This document shows positions 49,054 through 57,561 of a DNA stretch of 64,000 nucleotides, piece by piece. The position numbers and the translations under genes are program-made. This DNA is from Rheinheimera pacifica (GTDB lineage Bacteria; Pseudomonadota; Gammaproteobacteria; Enterobacterales; Alteromonadaceae). The stretch's first letter is position 1, and the number at the start of each line of letters is the position of its first letter. The notes below the pieces were generated by a model. It was not told the origin of the DNA, ran no database searches, and saw only the letters and a program-made list of their open reading frames with translations. The DNA is taken from the NCBI RefSeq assembly GCF_900108485.1, contig NZ_FNXF01000018.1, forward strand, positions 29,315 to 93,314. The letters run 5' to 3'.

Positions 49054-49602
49054 TTATTCGCCACTATACTCAACCAGACTGAGGATATTTAATCCGGCTT
49101 GCTGCAAGCGTTTAACGCCGCCAAGTTCGGGCAGTGCAATAACAAAAGCAGCGTCATCCACTATACCGCCAAGCTGGCGTACTAACTTAGCTGTGGCATC
49201 AATAGTACCGCCGGTAGCCAGCAAATCGTCAACCAATAGCACTTTATCACCTGCAGCTATAGCATCAGCATGCAGCTCTAACGCATCTTCACCGTATTCC
49301 AGCTGGTAGCTTTGCGAAATGCGCTGACGTGGCAGCTTACCTGGTTTACGTACCGGCACAAAAGAAATACCCATGGCATAAGCCAGCGGCGCACCGAAAA
49401 TAAAGCCGCGTGACTCGGTACCAACAATTTTGGTAATGCCCTTATCAGCATAAAAATAACAAAAAGCGTCGATGACTTTTTTAAAACTCGGGCCATCCTG
49501 CATCAGGCTGGTTACATCGCGAAATACTATGCCCGGCTTTGGATAATCAACAACTGTTTTAATAACCTGTTTTAATTCAAGCTCTAATGCCTGTTTGTCC
49601 AT
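49054..49602 (-). CDS. apt: adenine phosphoribosyltransferase
   Basis: 182 residues. PRPP-binding motif [16 protein letters not shown], substrate region [13 protein letters not shown]. Salvages adenine to AMP. Upstream of dnaX on the same strand, 48 bp, as in E. coli. Confidence 0.97.
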   Translation of the reverse strand: MDKQALELELKQVIKTVVDYPKPGIVFRDVTSLMQDGPSFKKVIDAFCYFYADKGITKIVGTESRGFIFGAPLAYAMGISFVPVRKPGKLPRQRISQSYQLEYGEDALELHADAIAAGDKVLLVDDLLATGGTIDATAKLVRQLGGIVDDAAFVIALPELGGVKRLQQAGLNILSLVEYSGE

Positions 49603-49638
49603 GTCAGAAAACCTTTTATTAAGCGCCCCTGCCGGGAC

Positions 49639-49662
49639 AAAAAAGCCGCCCTCAGGCGGCCT
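49639..49662 (-). terminator. terminator of the RiPP operon
   Basis: On the minus strand GGCCGCC-TGAG-GGCGGC followed by TTTTTT. Lies 17 bp past the stop of the 39-residue peptide gene and separates the RiPP operon from apt. Confidence 0.88.
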
Positions 49663-49679
49663 TCAACTATGCTGGTGCA

Positions 49680-49799
49680 TTATGCCAGAATCTGAAACCA
49701 ACGCACTATGGGTGCCAAACACAGTAAAGACACAAACACTGCAACCAGGGCAAGAAACTGCCACAGGTTAAACGACTCTTTAAACTTTTCGTCTGCCAT
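49680..49799 (-). CDS. 39-residue single-span membrane peptide
   Basis: ATG-to-TAA frame beginning MADEKFKESFNLWQFLAL, continuing as one hydrophobic span (VAVFVSLLCLAP) and ending IVRWFQILA. Charge layout (acidic/basic N-terminus, then a span, then Arg) is that of a bona fide small membrane protein. A weak AGAAGAG precedes the ATG. It lies 37 bp after the hvfC-like gene and just before the operon terminator, so it is likely the last cistron. No family recognised. Hvf operons often carry a DoxX-like membrane gene at the end; none is present here. Confidence 0.65.
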   Translation of the reverse strand: MADEKFKESFNLWQFLALVAVFVSLLCLAPIVRWFQILA

Positions 49800-49836
49800 T
49801 GCACTACTCTTCTGTAATCAGCGAATTTAAGGGCAG

Positions 49837-50601
49837 TTATGGTAATGAATTTTGCTGTGCTTGAAAAGACACCAGCACACCTTTTGCGGCAAAGTCCTGT
49901 AATAAAGCTGTGGCTCCCTGCATTAACTGCTGCGCACTAAACTGTGGCAGGAGCGGCAGTAATTGCTGCACTACAGCTGCCAAAGTACTACCTGCTGATT
50001 GCTGCAACGTCTGCAGTAAAGCCGCAGTAAGCTGATTAATAAGCACAAATTTCACTTCGTCTGCAGCATTACGGTACAAAAGATAATACTGTACTTCGCC
50101 TGGCCCCTCGGGCTGATAAGCAGTACTGATTTCATGTACTTTGTAAGGGTAAGCCAACACCATTGCAAGCGATGACAAATACAGCGGCGCCTGGGTGATT
50201 TGCTCAGTAGCCAGCGGCGTTTCAGCCTGTGGTAACTGCTTTGTTGCCAGATAAAGTTCAGTCCATTCATAGTGCGCCAGTTCAAGCATAAACACCGGAT
50301 CACACTCAGCAGTAACATAATCTTGCTGTAAATAATGCAGGAAATGTTCAGCAATATGCAGAAAATAAGGGCTGGAGCACTGATACTGTATAAAAAATTG
50401 CCGCACCAGTGCCTGCCAGTCAGCTTCTTTATATAGTGATTTCAGCACAGGAAATGCACTGGCGATAAAACCTTCCATATTATTAAAAAACAGCTCGCGG
50501 TATATCGCCATGCGCCGATCCTCAATACCTGTCGGGGCACTCTGATGCTCAGGATCCTTAATATGGGCGATAAAAGCCTGCTGAATTTGCTGAAACTGCA
50601 T
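49837..50601 (-). CDS. hvfC: DUF2063 RiPP maturation partner (HvfC-like)
   Basis: 254 residues. The N-terminal DUF2063 domain has RRMAIYRELFFNNMEGFIASAFPVLK and PYFLHIAEHFLHYLQ; a C-terminal winged-helix-like region follows. In Hvf/buf-type clusters this protein delivers the precursor to the MNIO enzyme. Only 3 bp separate it from the hvfB-like gene, so translation is coupled. Confidence 0.88.
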   Translation of the reverse strand: MQFQQIQQAFIAHIKDPEHQSAPTGIEDRRMAIYRELFFNNMEGFIASAFPVLKSLYKEADWQALVRQFFIQYQCSSPYFLHIAEHFLHYLQQDYVTAECDPVFMLELAHYEWTELYLATKQLPQAETPLATEQITQAPLYLSSLAMVLAYPYKVHEISTAYQPEGPGEVQYYLLYRNAADEVKFVLINQLTAALLQTLQQSAGSTLAAVVQQLLPLLPQFSAQQLMQGATALLQDFAAKGVLVSFQAQQNSLP

Positions 50602-50604
50602 CTG

Positions 50605-51459
50605 TCAGGCCCTCAATATCAGGTTATCTGCCAAAACGAGCTGCTGTATCGCTTTAATTTGCTGCAGTTCCTCACTTAACACACTTAGCTGCGGAATATT
50701 AAAATCACGCTCCAGCAGCGTAGGTTTAACACCATGACACTGGTATGCCTGTTGCAGCAATTGCCAGACGGGGTCTATCACTGCAGCGCCATGAGTATCT
50801 ACCAGCAAATCTTCCGCTTCTTTAAAATGGCCTGCTATATGGTAATAAGCTATACGTTCAGACGGCATAGCCCGCAGAAACTCGCTGGCGCTGTAGCCAT
50901 GATTAACTGAATTAACATAAATATTGTTCACATCCAGCAATAACTGGCAATCAGCTTCCTGCAATACAGCCCTGGTAAAGTCTGCCTCAGACATCTGTTG
51001 GCCGGGTGCAGCGTAATAAGATACGTTTTCCAGAATTAACGGCTGCTCCAGAATATCCTGCACCTGCCTTACCCGTCTGGCGACATAGCCTACAGCTTCG
51101 TCAGTAAAGGGAATAGGCATTAGATCGTACAAGTGGCCAGTACCGGAGCAATAACTTAAGTGTTCACTGTATAAGCTGATATTGTGCTGGCGTAAAAACT
51201 GCTTTACCTGCTTCACAAATACCACATCCAGAGATGCAGGGCTGCCAATCGACAGTGACAAGCCATGGCAAATAAAACGATGCTGCTCAGTTAGCTGCTG
51301 AAACTTCTTTTGCAGCTTGCCACCAAAAGGGATCCAGTTTTCCGGTGCCACCTCAAAAAAATCAATCTCTGCCGGCTTGGCTGTGATCAGTTCATCCAGC
51401 ATTTCACGGCGTAGGCCAAGCCCCGTCCCGGATACGGGGAGCTTTGTCATGGTGTGCAT
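50605..51459 (-). CDS. hvfB: MNIO (DUF692) RiPP-modifying oxygenase, HvfB-like
   Basis: 284 residues, TIM-barrel multinuclear non-heme iron oxidase. Metal-binding blocks are all visible: FFEVAPENW, FICHGLSLSIGSP, LYSEHLSYCSG, LILENVSYY, LLLDVNNIYVN, AYYHIAGHF, VDTHG and TLLERDFNIP. Enzymes of this family convert Cys in EGKCG repeats to oxazolone/thioamide groups. ATG at 51459, 8 bases after CAGGAG. An attenuator-like hairpin separates it from the precursor gene. Confidence 0.92.
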   Translation of the reverse strand: MHTMTKLPVSGTGLGLRREMLDELITAKPAEIDFFEVAPENWIPFGGKLQKKFQQLTEQHRFICHGLSLSIGSPASLDVVFVKQVKQFLRQHNISLYSEHLSYCSGTGHLYDLMPIPFTDEAVGYVARRVRQVQDILEQPLILENVSYYAAPGQQMSEADFTRAVLQEADCQLLLDVNNIYVNSVNHGYSASEFLRAMPSERIAYYHIAGHFKEAEDLLVDTHGAAVIDPVWQLLQQAYQCHGVKPTLLERDFNIPQLSVLSEELQQIKAIQQLVLADNLILRA

Positions 51460-51481
51460 ATAGCTGGCTCCTGTAAAACAA

Positions 51482-51527
51482 AGGCCTGCACTATCAGTAC
51501 AACGAAGTAGTACAACTATGCAGGCCT
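51482..51527 (-). terminator. attenuator hairpin between precursor and hvfB-like gene
   Basis: AGGCCTGCA/TGCAGGCCT, 9 bp, with an inner GTAC/GTAC pair, followed on the minus strand by TTTGTTTT. Placed so that part of the transcripts would stop after the precursor gene, giving more precursor than enzyme. Confidence 0.65.
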
Positions 51528-51539
51528 CAACCGGCTGAA

Positions 51540-51920
51540 TTAAACGCTACCGCCGCATTTGCCTTCGCCGCATTTACCCTCGCCACACTTGCCTTCTTTG
51601 GCCTTGTCTTTTGCCTCTTTGGCTTTATCAGCACCGCATTTGCCTTCGCCACATTTTCCCTCTTTAGCTTTGTCGGCTTTGTCCTTCATTTTATCAGCGC
51701 CGCATTTGCCTTCACCACACTTGGCTTCTTTTGCTTTCTCCTTAGCTTTTTTTGCTTTATCGTCACCACATTTACCTTCGCTAGCCACCATCTCATAGCC
51801 CGAGGCCAGCTCCATCGCCGTAAACGGGTTAGCATTTGCAGTAGTAGCTACCGTAGCCAGTGAGCCAAAAACTAAAGCACCTACAGCCATAGCGACGTTC
51901 GATTGTTTCATTGTTTTCAT
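51540..51920 (-). CDS. hvfA: EGKCG-repeat RiPP precursor (HvfA-like)
   Basis: 126 residues. Signal-type leader ending TANA-NPF near residue 30, then ELASGYEMVASEG, then a low-complexity core with eight Cys (51, 68, 73, 90, 95, 112, 117, 122). Seven are in EGKCG and one in EAKCG, separated by Lys/Ala/Glu/Asp-rich helices. In the described HvfABCD systems such Cys are changed to copper-binding oxazolone/thioamide units and the peptide is exported by Sec. AGGTGA precedes the ATG. First gene of the operon. Confidence 0.92.
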   Translation of the reverse strand: MKTMKQSNVAMAVGALVFGSLATVATTANANPFTAMELASGYEMVASEGKCGDDKAKKAKEKAKEAKCGEGKCGADKMKDKADKAKEGKCGEGKCGADKAKEAKDKAKEGKCGEGKCGEGKCGGSV

Positions 51921-51951
51921 GTTTTCACCTGTTGTTAGTTATTGCAAAAGA

Positions 51952-51981
51952 GTAGACCGAGACATTGCCAATATTATTTCA
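51952..51981 (-). promoter_or_regulatory. candidate ECF-sigma promoter of the RiPP operon
   Basis: On the minus strand TGAAATAA and GTCTAC are separated by 16 bases, 32 bases before the hvfA ATG. The GTCTA box resembles the -10 of ECF sigma factors, which control related clusters. The -35 match is only fair. Confidence 0.3.
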
Positions 51982-52010
51982 AAACTCTGAACTGCAAATC
52001 CATGACAAAA

Positions 52011-53495
52011 TTAGCTAATATCTGCCCCAACGCCAACAGCTTTGTTAGCCTGAGCTAACTGCGAGACAAAATCAGGGTAGTGCTGCGATAAACCTATATT
52101 TCCCTGATGCAAAGGCTGATGCACCTGACCAATACTAGAAGTAAATACAGGACTACTACTCTTGTAAAAAGACAGCATGGCTGGTTCATATTGTAACTCT
52201 AGGTGCTGGCATATTCTGGTTAGCACCTCTTGAGGTCTAGCTACCAGATCTTCGTAGCGAATATGCAAAATCCGATTAGCATACAACTTTTGCCAATGCT
52301 GCAATAAACGCCTTTCGTTCTTTATGTACGCAGCTATGTGGGACACCGACCAACTCCAGCCAGCTTGAGATCTGAAATTACTTTTAAAACAAGACCATGC
52401 TGTATCTTCATCGTTACGACTAATATAAATAGCTTTCCCCAAAGGCATTACTTGAGCCCATATACCAAAGTGCCTGTTCAGATTAAGAGATTTATCAATG
52501 ATATAACCTTGACCAGAGTATCGTTGTTCCGCGACCTGCTGATAAATATTAGCTATATGCTCAAGAGCCGCTACTGAATGACCATGTCGTGCAATAAAAG
52601 ACGGAAAGTCAGTAAAGTTGTTGTCACGCAAGTGCATGCAGGCTACGCCTATAGCATTAAATTCACCTGCTCCTTTTACTTTACTGTGCGCGCAAAGCAT
52701 TTGTCCCAACAGGGTGGTACCACTACGAGGCAATCCCAAGATAGCCACCCCCGCATTATACGCACTTCTAGATTGCGGCAATTGTTGCAATGATGTGTTA
52801 TTAAAGCCAGCAATAAGTCGGTTTATTTCACGTGTATTATTGTCAACAGAGTATTCACTAATGTCAGCCATGATTTGCGCACCTGCTTTGTAGAATTCCC
52901 AAGCTTTGGCATATTCGCGTAGATCATTAAAAGCTTTTGCTAACGCATACATAAATTGTTGGAAGTTGCGTTGGTCGTCAGCCCGAAGCTGGCTAAATGC
53001 GAACTCCATCTTTTGCAACAAGCCAGGATGCTGGTTAAAATCAACAATACTTGCAAGGGTATACCAGCTAATCCCTAGGTGAGGCGCTAACGCCAATGCT
53101 TGTAATAAGTTTAGTCTGGCTTCTTGTAACCTCCCCTGCTGCGCTTGCACTGTGCCAGCCAAGTGATATACCGAAGGCAAAGCAACTTTGCGAGCTATAT
53201 AAGGAGAGACAACTCTCAAAGCTTTATTTAGGTCACCAATCTCTGCACATAACCCAGCGTAATGAATGTCTGTTTCTGCACTTTTAACACAACATTGATG
53301 GAAAAAATCCGCGGCCTGTCTAGCAAGTTTAATATCTCCAATACGCAGAGCCAAAGCAGCGACTTTACTCCAGTCCGTTTTGAGATCCGGTTCGGTTTCA
53401 ATAAAATATGTAATCAGAGCTTGTGCTTCAGTCCTTTTCCCTTCCCGTACTGCACTGAGAATATCGTTTAAACTATATTGACTACTCACGTTCAC
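52011..53495 (-). CDS. TPR-repeat sulfotransferase
   Basis: 494 residues from the GTG at 53495, with GGGG 9 bases upstream. The in-frame ATG at 53534 lies inside the terminator of the previous gene and is rejected. N-terminal TPR repeats (about 1-225), then a sulfotransferase domain with the PAPS 5'-phosphate loop GLPRSGTTLLGQML and, later, AIYISRNDEDTAWSCF-type 3'-phosphate residues. Likely sulfates a peptide, protein Tyr or small molecule; target unknown. Downstream of a TonB receptor on the same strand. Confidence 0.82.
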   Translation of the reverse strand: MNVSSQYSLNDILSAVREGKRTEAQALITYFIETEPDLKTDWSKVAALALRIGDIKLARQAADFFHQCCVKSAETDIHYAGLCAEIGDLNKALRVVSPYIARKVALPSVYHLAGTVQAQQGRLQEARLNLLQALALAPHLGISWYTLASIVDFNQHPGLLQKMEFAFSQLRADDQRNFQQFMYALAKAFNDLREYAKAWEFYKAGAQIMADISEYSVDNNTREINRLIAGFNNTSLQQLPQSRSAYNAGVAILGLPRSGTTLLGQMLCAHSKVKGAGEFNAIGVACMHLRDNNFTDFPSFIARHGHSVAALEHIANIYQQVAEQRYSGQGYIIDKSLNLNRHFGIWAQVMPLGKAIYISRNDEDTAWSCFKSNFRSQAGWSWSVSHIAAYIKNERRLLQHWQKLYANRILHIRYEDLVARPQEVLTRICQHLELQYEPAMLSFYKSSSPVFTSSIGQVHQPLHQGNIGLSQHYPDFVSQLAQANKAVGVGADIS

Positions 53496-53511
53496 GTGTA
53501 TGTTCCCCAGT

Positions 53512-53546
53512 AAAAAACCGGAAAATGTTACCATTTCCCGGTTTTA
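53512..53546 (-). terminator. terminator after the TonB receptor gene
   Basis: AAAACCGG-rich arms (AAAACCGGGAAATG with CATTTTCCGGTTTT, minus strand) with a GTAA loop and T-run, 45 bp past the receptor stop. Confidence 0.88.
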
Positions 53547-53590
53547 TGTTTAGCTCTACAATAAAGCAGGCAAAAAGTTGCAGCCCACTA

Positions 53591-56560
53591 TCAGAACTTA
53601 ATTTCGGCACTCAGACGAACATGACGTGGTGTCTGATATGCATCTGGTAGTCCATATAACAAACTGCTAGCTGCGGAGTCAGTTCCATTAGGATTTGAAC
53701 CGCCGTCCCAGTACTCGTTAACTTCGTTACGTTCAGTAACACGATTATTGTTAAATACGTTAAATATATCTGCACGGAATACAATATCAGTACCGCGGAA
53801 ATCCATTTCGTAACGCGCCGTTAAGTCCAGCGTCCAGTTACTGGAAGTACGCCCTTCTGAGCCCCTACTCACCAATTGCCCATCTTTGACAAATGACTCT
53901 GCGCCATAATATGAAGCGAAAACGTCTGTTGGGTGTAGACCAAAAGAACTCAAAGGCCGACCTGATTCCCAGCGGAAATTAGCACCCAAACTAAGGTCTT
54001 CCGTCAAAGAATATGCTCCTTGCACTTTTACCATATGACGACGGTCATTTGGCAAATTACCGTAAGCACCATCAACTAAGCCTGGTTGGTCAAAGTTTGT
54101 TGTCAATCCTGAATCGTCTTGCCCATTGTCAGAACGAACGAAACCTTCGTTATTGCCCCAACTATGAGACCAGGTATAAGTTGCATCCAACATCCACAAA
54201 CCGTCAAAAGCACGACGTATATTAATATCTACAGCTCCGTACTGGCGCTTAGCCTCAGGATAACCTAAAAATTCTGCAGGTATAGTGTACTGTTGATTTG
54301 CCAGGGGTCCATCGCCGTCAGGATCGGTAGTAATCGTCACGCCCTTTCCTGGATTTGTCAGAACATAGTAGTGGAAACCTGAACAAATAGTGCAGCCTGA
54401 ACCAAACTCCTGCTCCAAATACTCATTAAAACCGTAATCAATTGCCACATCTTCCAACGAACTTTTCAGTTCACGATAAGTACCTTTGATACCGACTGAC
54501 CAACTATCTCCCAGCATCCGCTCATAACCCAAAATAAATTCGTCTTGATACATCGGGTCCAGATTAGCATTCACTGTTTCCAAGGTACCTTTCAAAGTGC
54601 CATCAGCATAAACTGCACCGCCTAAAATGGCCTCAGGATCAACCACTGGCGTTAAATCCGGATTGATGCTCAGTACGTCATAAATGAAAATGGTATACAG
54701 CTCATCGCCCGCCAAACGTATATTGGTGTTAGTAGCTACGGGAAGGAAATACCTGCCATAGTTAGCAAATACTTTACTTTTACCATCACCATTTATATCC
54801 CAACTGATACCCACCCGTGGTGCCCACTGGTCGCTCACATCAACAAACTTTTCTCCAGCCTTGTTATAGTTCTCAAATTTTTCATTACGTAAACCAATAC
54901 GGGCTACAATATTATCAGTTACCTGCCACGTGTCCTGGATGTAGAAAGCACTAGATTTAGTTTGGAATGAACCATCATTCATATAAGTATTAAAGCGCAC
55001 CCGAGCACAATCAGCTGCTAATAAATCACCAGCAGCTACTGCCTCTGCGTTTGCACAGTTCTGATATTGATATAAAGTACCACCCACGCGACTAGTTTGT
55101 TCAAATGCTTTCATGTCCTCATAGTCAATACCAAAGCGCAGAGTATGATCTTCATGAACATACCAATCCACGTCAAAACGATAAGCTGTACGTTCATCCT
55201 CCTGTATTGAAGGTGAATTCAAACCATACTGAGTGAATTGTCGACCAGACGGGTAGTGCACAGCACCCACTACAGTATCACCAGCATTAACATTACTATA
55301 TGTTGCTTCATTAACACCGTACAGTGCACTAATAGTAATATCTTCAGTTAAAATTCCAGTATATTGCAGAGAATAAGACTTGCCTCCCCGTTTTTGGATA
55401 TAATCACCAAACAACTCTCCACGTGTATCAGTGGCGTAATTGTAGTCATACTTACTAGTGTCAAGATCGCTGCTACTATCCCAACCTGTAAACTCTAGTA
55501 TGTGATTTTGAGTGATATACCAATCTAATTTAGCTGCATATAATACATCACCCGCATCGCGTTTATAGAATAACGTATCTGTAGAATAATCTCTGACACG
55601 GTCTTTATAGTTAACTAAACCGAAAAAGAAAAGTTTATCTTGAATAAGGGCACCGCTAGCCCATAAATTGAGGTTGGTTTCGCCAGTTTTATCATTACTA
55701 TTAACCAGATAATAAGGCGTTGCATTCTCTTCGATAGCACCTTCGTCAGTCAAAGTCACATCTGGACTGTGGGCACGTAAAGATGAAGGCTCAAAGTAAG
55801 CACTGGCACCAGCTTTAAACTCATTCGATCCTGATTTAGTTCTGGCATTAATTACACCGCCGGTGGAACGACCAAATTCAGCTGAGTAACCGCCAGTTTT
55901 AACTTCAAACGTTTCGTACATTTCGAAAGGTAATTCAGCACCTCCCAAACCATTCCGGAAATTAGTAACATTTAAACCATTAACATAATATGCATTTTCA
56001 CCAACAGATGAACCACCAAATGATGCATGATTACCAAAAGCAGAATCACCTTTTGTCGTGCCAGGAGCTAAAAGAGCAACTGAAGCCAAATCGCGAGGGA
56101 CCGGAATTTTAGATAAAAACTCTTGACTTACTACCAACTGAGATTCTGACGACATAGTATCAAGCATTGCTATGCGAGAGCCGCGGACTTCAATAGACTC
56201 TACAGCCCCCTCAGCCAACAGAATGAGATTCATATTGGTATTGCCACCCACACGAACATTAACATTCTCTTCAGCCACAACACCATAGCCTGCTTTAGTA
56301 GCCTGTAATGAGTAAGCACCCGGTGGCAATAGAGGAAACCGAAAACTACCACTGTCGTTTGAGGTTACGGTTCTTATTAAACCTGTTTCTAAATTAGTAA
56401 TAACAATTTCAACGCCACTAATAACTTGGCCACTTTGATCTTGTGCTTGGCCGACCAGATTGCCGCGCGATGCATCTTGAGCAGCAGCAGGGAGGACAAT
56501 CCCCAATGAAGCAGCAACAGCGGCAGCCGTCAACGTGTTCTTAAAAAACTTGGTTTTCAT
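53591..56560 (-). CDS. TonB-dependent receptor with N-terminal CarboxypepD-regulatory domain
   Basis: 989 residues from the ATG at 56560 (AAGGAGAAG upstream); the longer frame is rejected because MKTKFFKNTLTAAAVAASLG begins the signal peptide. A regulatory beta-sandwich (about 30-115, GQVISGVEIVITNLETG.. GSFRFPLLPPGAYSLQATKAGY) precedes the plug, with ENAYYVNGLNVTNFRNG and FGRSTGGVINARTKSG, and the 22-strand barrel ends in ..HVRLSAEIKF. Outer-membrane importer, probably of peptides or sugars. Pairs with the sulfotransferase downstream. Confidence 0.93.
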   Translation of the reverse strand: MKTKFFKNTLTAAAVAASLGIVLPAAAQDASRGNLVGQAQDQSGQVISGVEIVITNLETGLIRTVTSNDSGSFRFPLLPPGAYSLQATKAGYGVVAEENVNVRVGGNTNMNLILLAEGAVESIEVRGSRIAMLDTMSSESQLVVSQEFLSKIPVPRDLASVALLAPGTTKGDSAFGNHASFGGSSVGENAYYVNGLNVTNFRNGLGGAELPFEMYETFEVKTGGYSAEFGRSTGGVINARTKSGSNEFKAGASAYFEPSSLRAHSPDVTLTDEGAIEENATPYYLVNSNDKTGETNLNLWASGALIQDKLFFFGLVNYKDRVRDYSTDTLFYKRDAGDVLYAAKLDWYITQNHILEFTGWDSSSDLDTSKYDYNYATDTRGELFGDYIQKRGGKSYSLQYTGILTEDITISALYGVNEATYSNVNAGDTVVGAVHYPSGRQFTQYGLNSPSIQEDERTAYRFDVDWYVHEDHTLRFGIDYEDMKAFEQTSRVGGTLYQYQNCANAEAVAAGDLLAADCARVRFNTYMNDGSFQTKSSAFYIQDTWQVTDNIVARIGLRNEKFENYNKAGEKFVDVSDQWAPRVGISWDINGDGKSKVFANYGRYFLPVATNTNIRLAGDELYTIFIYDVLSINPDLTPVVDPEAILGGAVYADGTLKGTLETVNANLDPMYQDEFILGYERMLGDSWSVGIKGTYRELKSSLEDVAIDYGFNEYLEQEFGSGCTICSGFHYYVLTNPGKGVTITTDPDGDGPLANQQYTIPAEFLGYPEAKRQYGAVDINIRRAFDGLWMLDATYTWSHSWGNNEGFVRSDNGQDDSGLTTNFDQPGLVDGAYGNLPNDRRHMVKVQGAYSLTEDLSLGANFRWESGRPLSSFGLHPTDVFASYYGAESFVKDGQLVSRGSEGRTSSNWTLDLTARYEMDFRGTDIVFRADIFNVFNNNRVTERNEVNEYWDGGSNPNGTDSAASSLLYGLPDAYQTPRHVRLSAEIKF

Positions 56561-56900
56561 TTGTTCTTCTCCTTGGATTTTTATTTTTATTGCACGTGTC
56601 ACATTTTGTTACACACTATATCTTTAACAGATATACTTATTGACTACAACTGCCTAAAAAAAAAAAGTGAACTTTGCTAAATAGCTTCTCAAAATGGTAG
56701 ATAGCCCGAGGATGAGAGCCCAAGGCGGGCTACGCTATCAGATTTTTCGCCAGACAAAACCCATCGGTAAAACGCATTGAATATGAATAAGCAGAGGGCT
56801 CCCTGGCACCGACAATGCAAAACTAACCCACTAATGGCAATTTAAAATTGCCCCACCTAAGGCAGGATTTGCTTCATCACAGCCTGTGCCTCCTGTGCAT
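56561..56900. other. intergenic with an inverted repeat
   Basis: GATAGCCCG (56700-56708) pairs with CGGGCT..GCTATC (56726-56739). The sequence otherwise shows no ORF. It separates the receptor from the transposase remnant, and the receptor promoter should lie in 56561-56650. Confidence 0.45.
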
Positions 56901-57373
56901 TCAACCCCGGCCGGACGAGCTTACATAATCACATCCCCAGGTAAGTAAATGAAAACGCATGCCAGTGCTGTATTGCTGTGCTTGGGTCAGTTTCACCTCA
57001 CCCAGCAACTGCGGCGTAGTGCGCGCTTGTTTACAGGCTTGAGCCACGGTGATAAAGGTATCTTGCCCAGGCAGTTGCAGCGTCTGGTTGCCGCGCACTC
57101 TGGAGATGTAGTACAAGCCAAGCTTACTTATTTGCTTAAACCACGGCACTTTAAAGCCCGCATCGATAAAAATCACAGCTTAAAATCTGCCGGTAGTACC
57201 TGCTTAAGCCGGTGTAAAAACACCTTGTGTATGTGCGGGCACGTATACTCGTTCATCGGTCCCCCCCGATGCAACGTTAGCGGGCGGCCTCCCAGTGCCA
57301 TGCTGGCGCGTAGAATATGATGGCGTTGCTCCTGTCCACTAAAATCATGGGCTGTTTGCCCTGACGCAGGCAA
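56901..57373 (-). pseudogene. IS4-type transposase remnant
   Basis: Two adjoining minus-strand frames, meeting at about 57173-57176, carry consecutive transposase blocks. The first has DFSGQEQRHHILRASMALGGRPLTLH and HKVFLHRLKQVLPADF. The second has IDAGFKVPWFKQISKLGLYYISRVRGN. These are the catalytic Asp region and following strand of IS4-family DDE transposases. The N- and C-terminal thirds are missing and the frame is broken. No terminal inverted repeats were found. The interval 57374-57561 shows nothing else. Confidence 0.75.
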
Positions 57374-57561
57374 GCAGTCAGTGGCACAATAAATTAAAAA
57401 ACTGTTGCATGCGCTACACGAGATGAGAGCCTGGAACCATCAGTGCAAAAAATTGGGTGAATTAACTGACTTTAGCGGCACAGCGGCCCCATCTTCGGAT
57501 GGCAAGGATGCTTTGAAGCAGGTGTATCATAATCAGGATAAGCTATTTAGCGGGATATCTG

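Noticed and set aside
51559..51798. Opposite-strand frame of Ser/Pro/Leu repeats
   Set aside because: It is the shadow of the Cys/Gly/Lys repeats of the RiPP precursor.
53496..53534. ATG start at 53534 for the sulfotransferase gene
   Set aside because: It lies inside the hairpin terminator of the upstream receptor gene; the GTG at 53495 has a well-placed GGGG.
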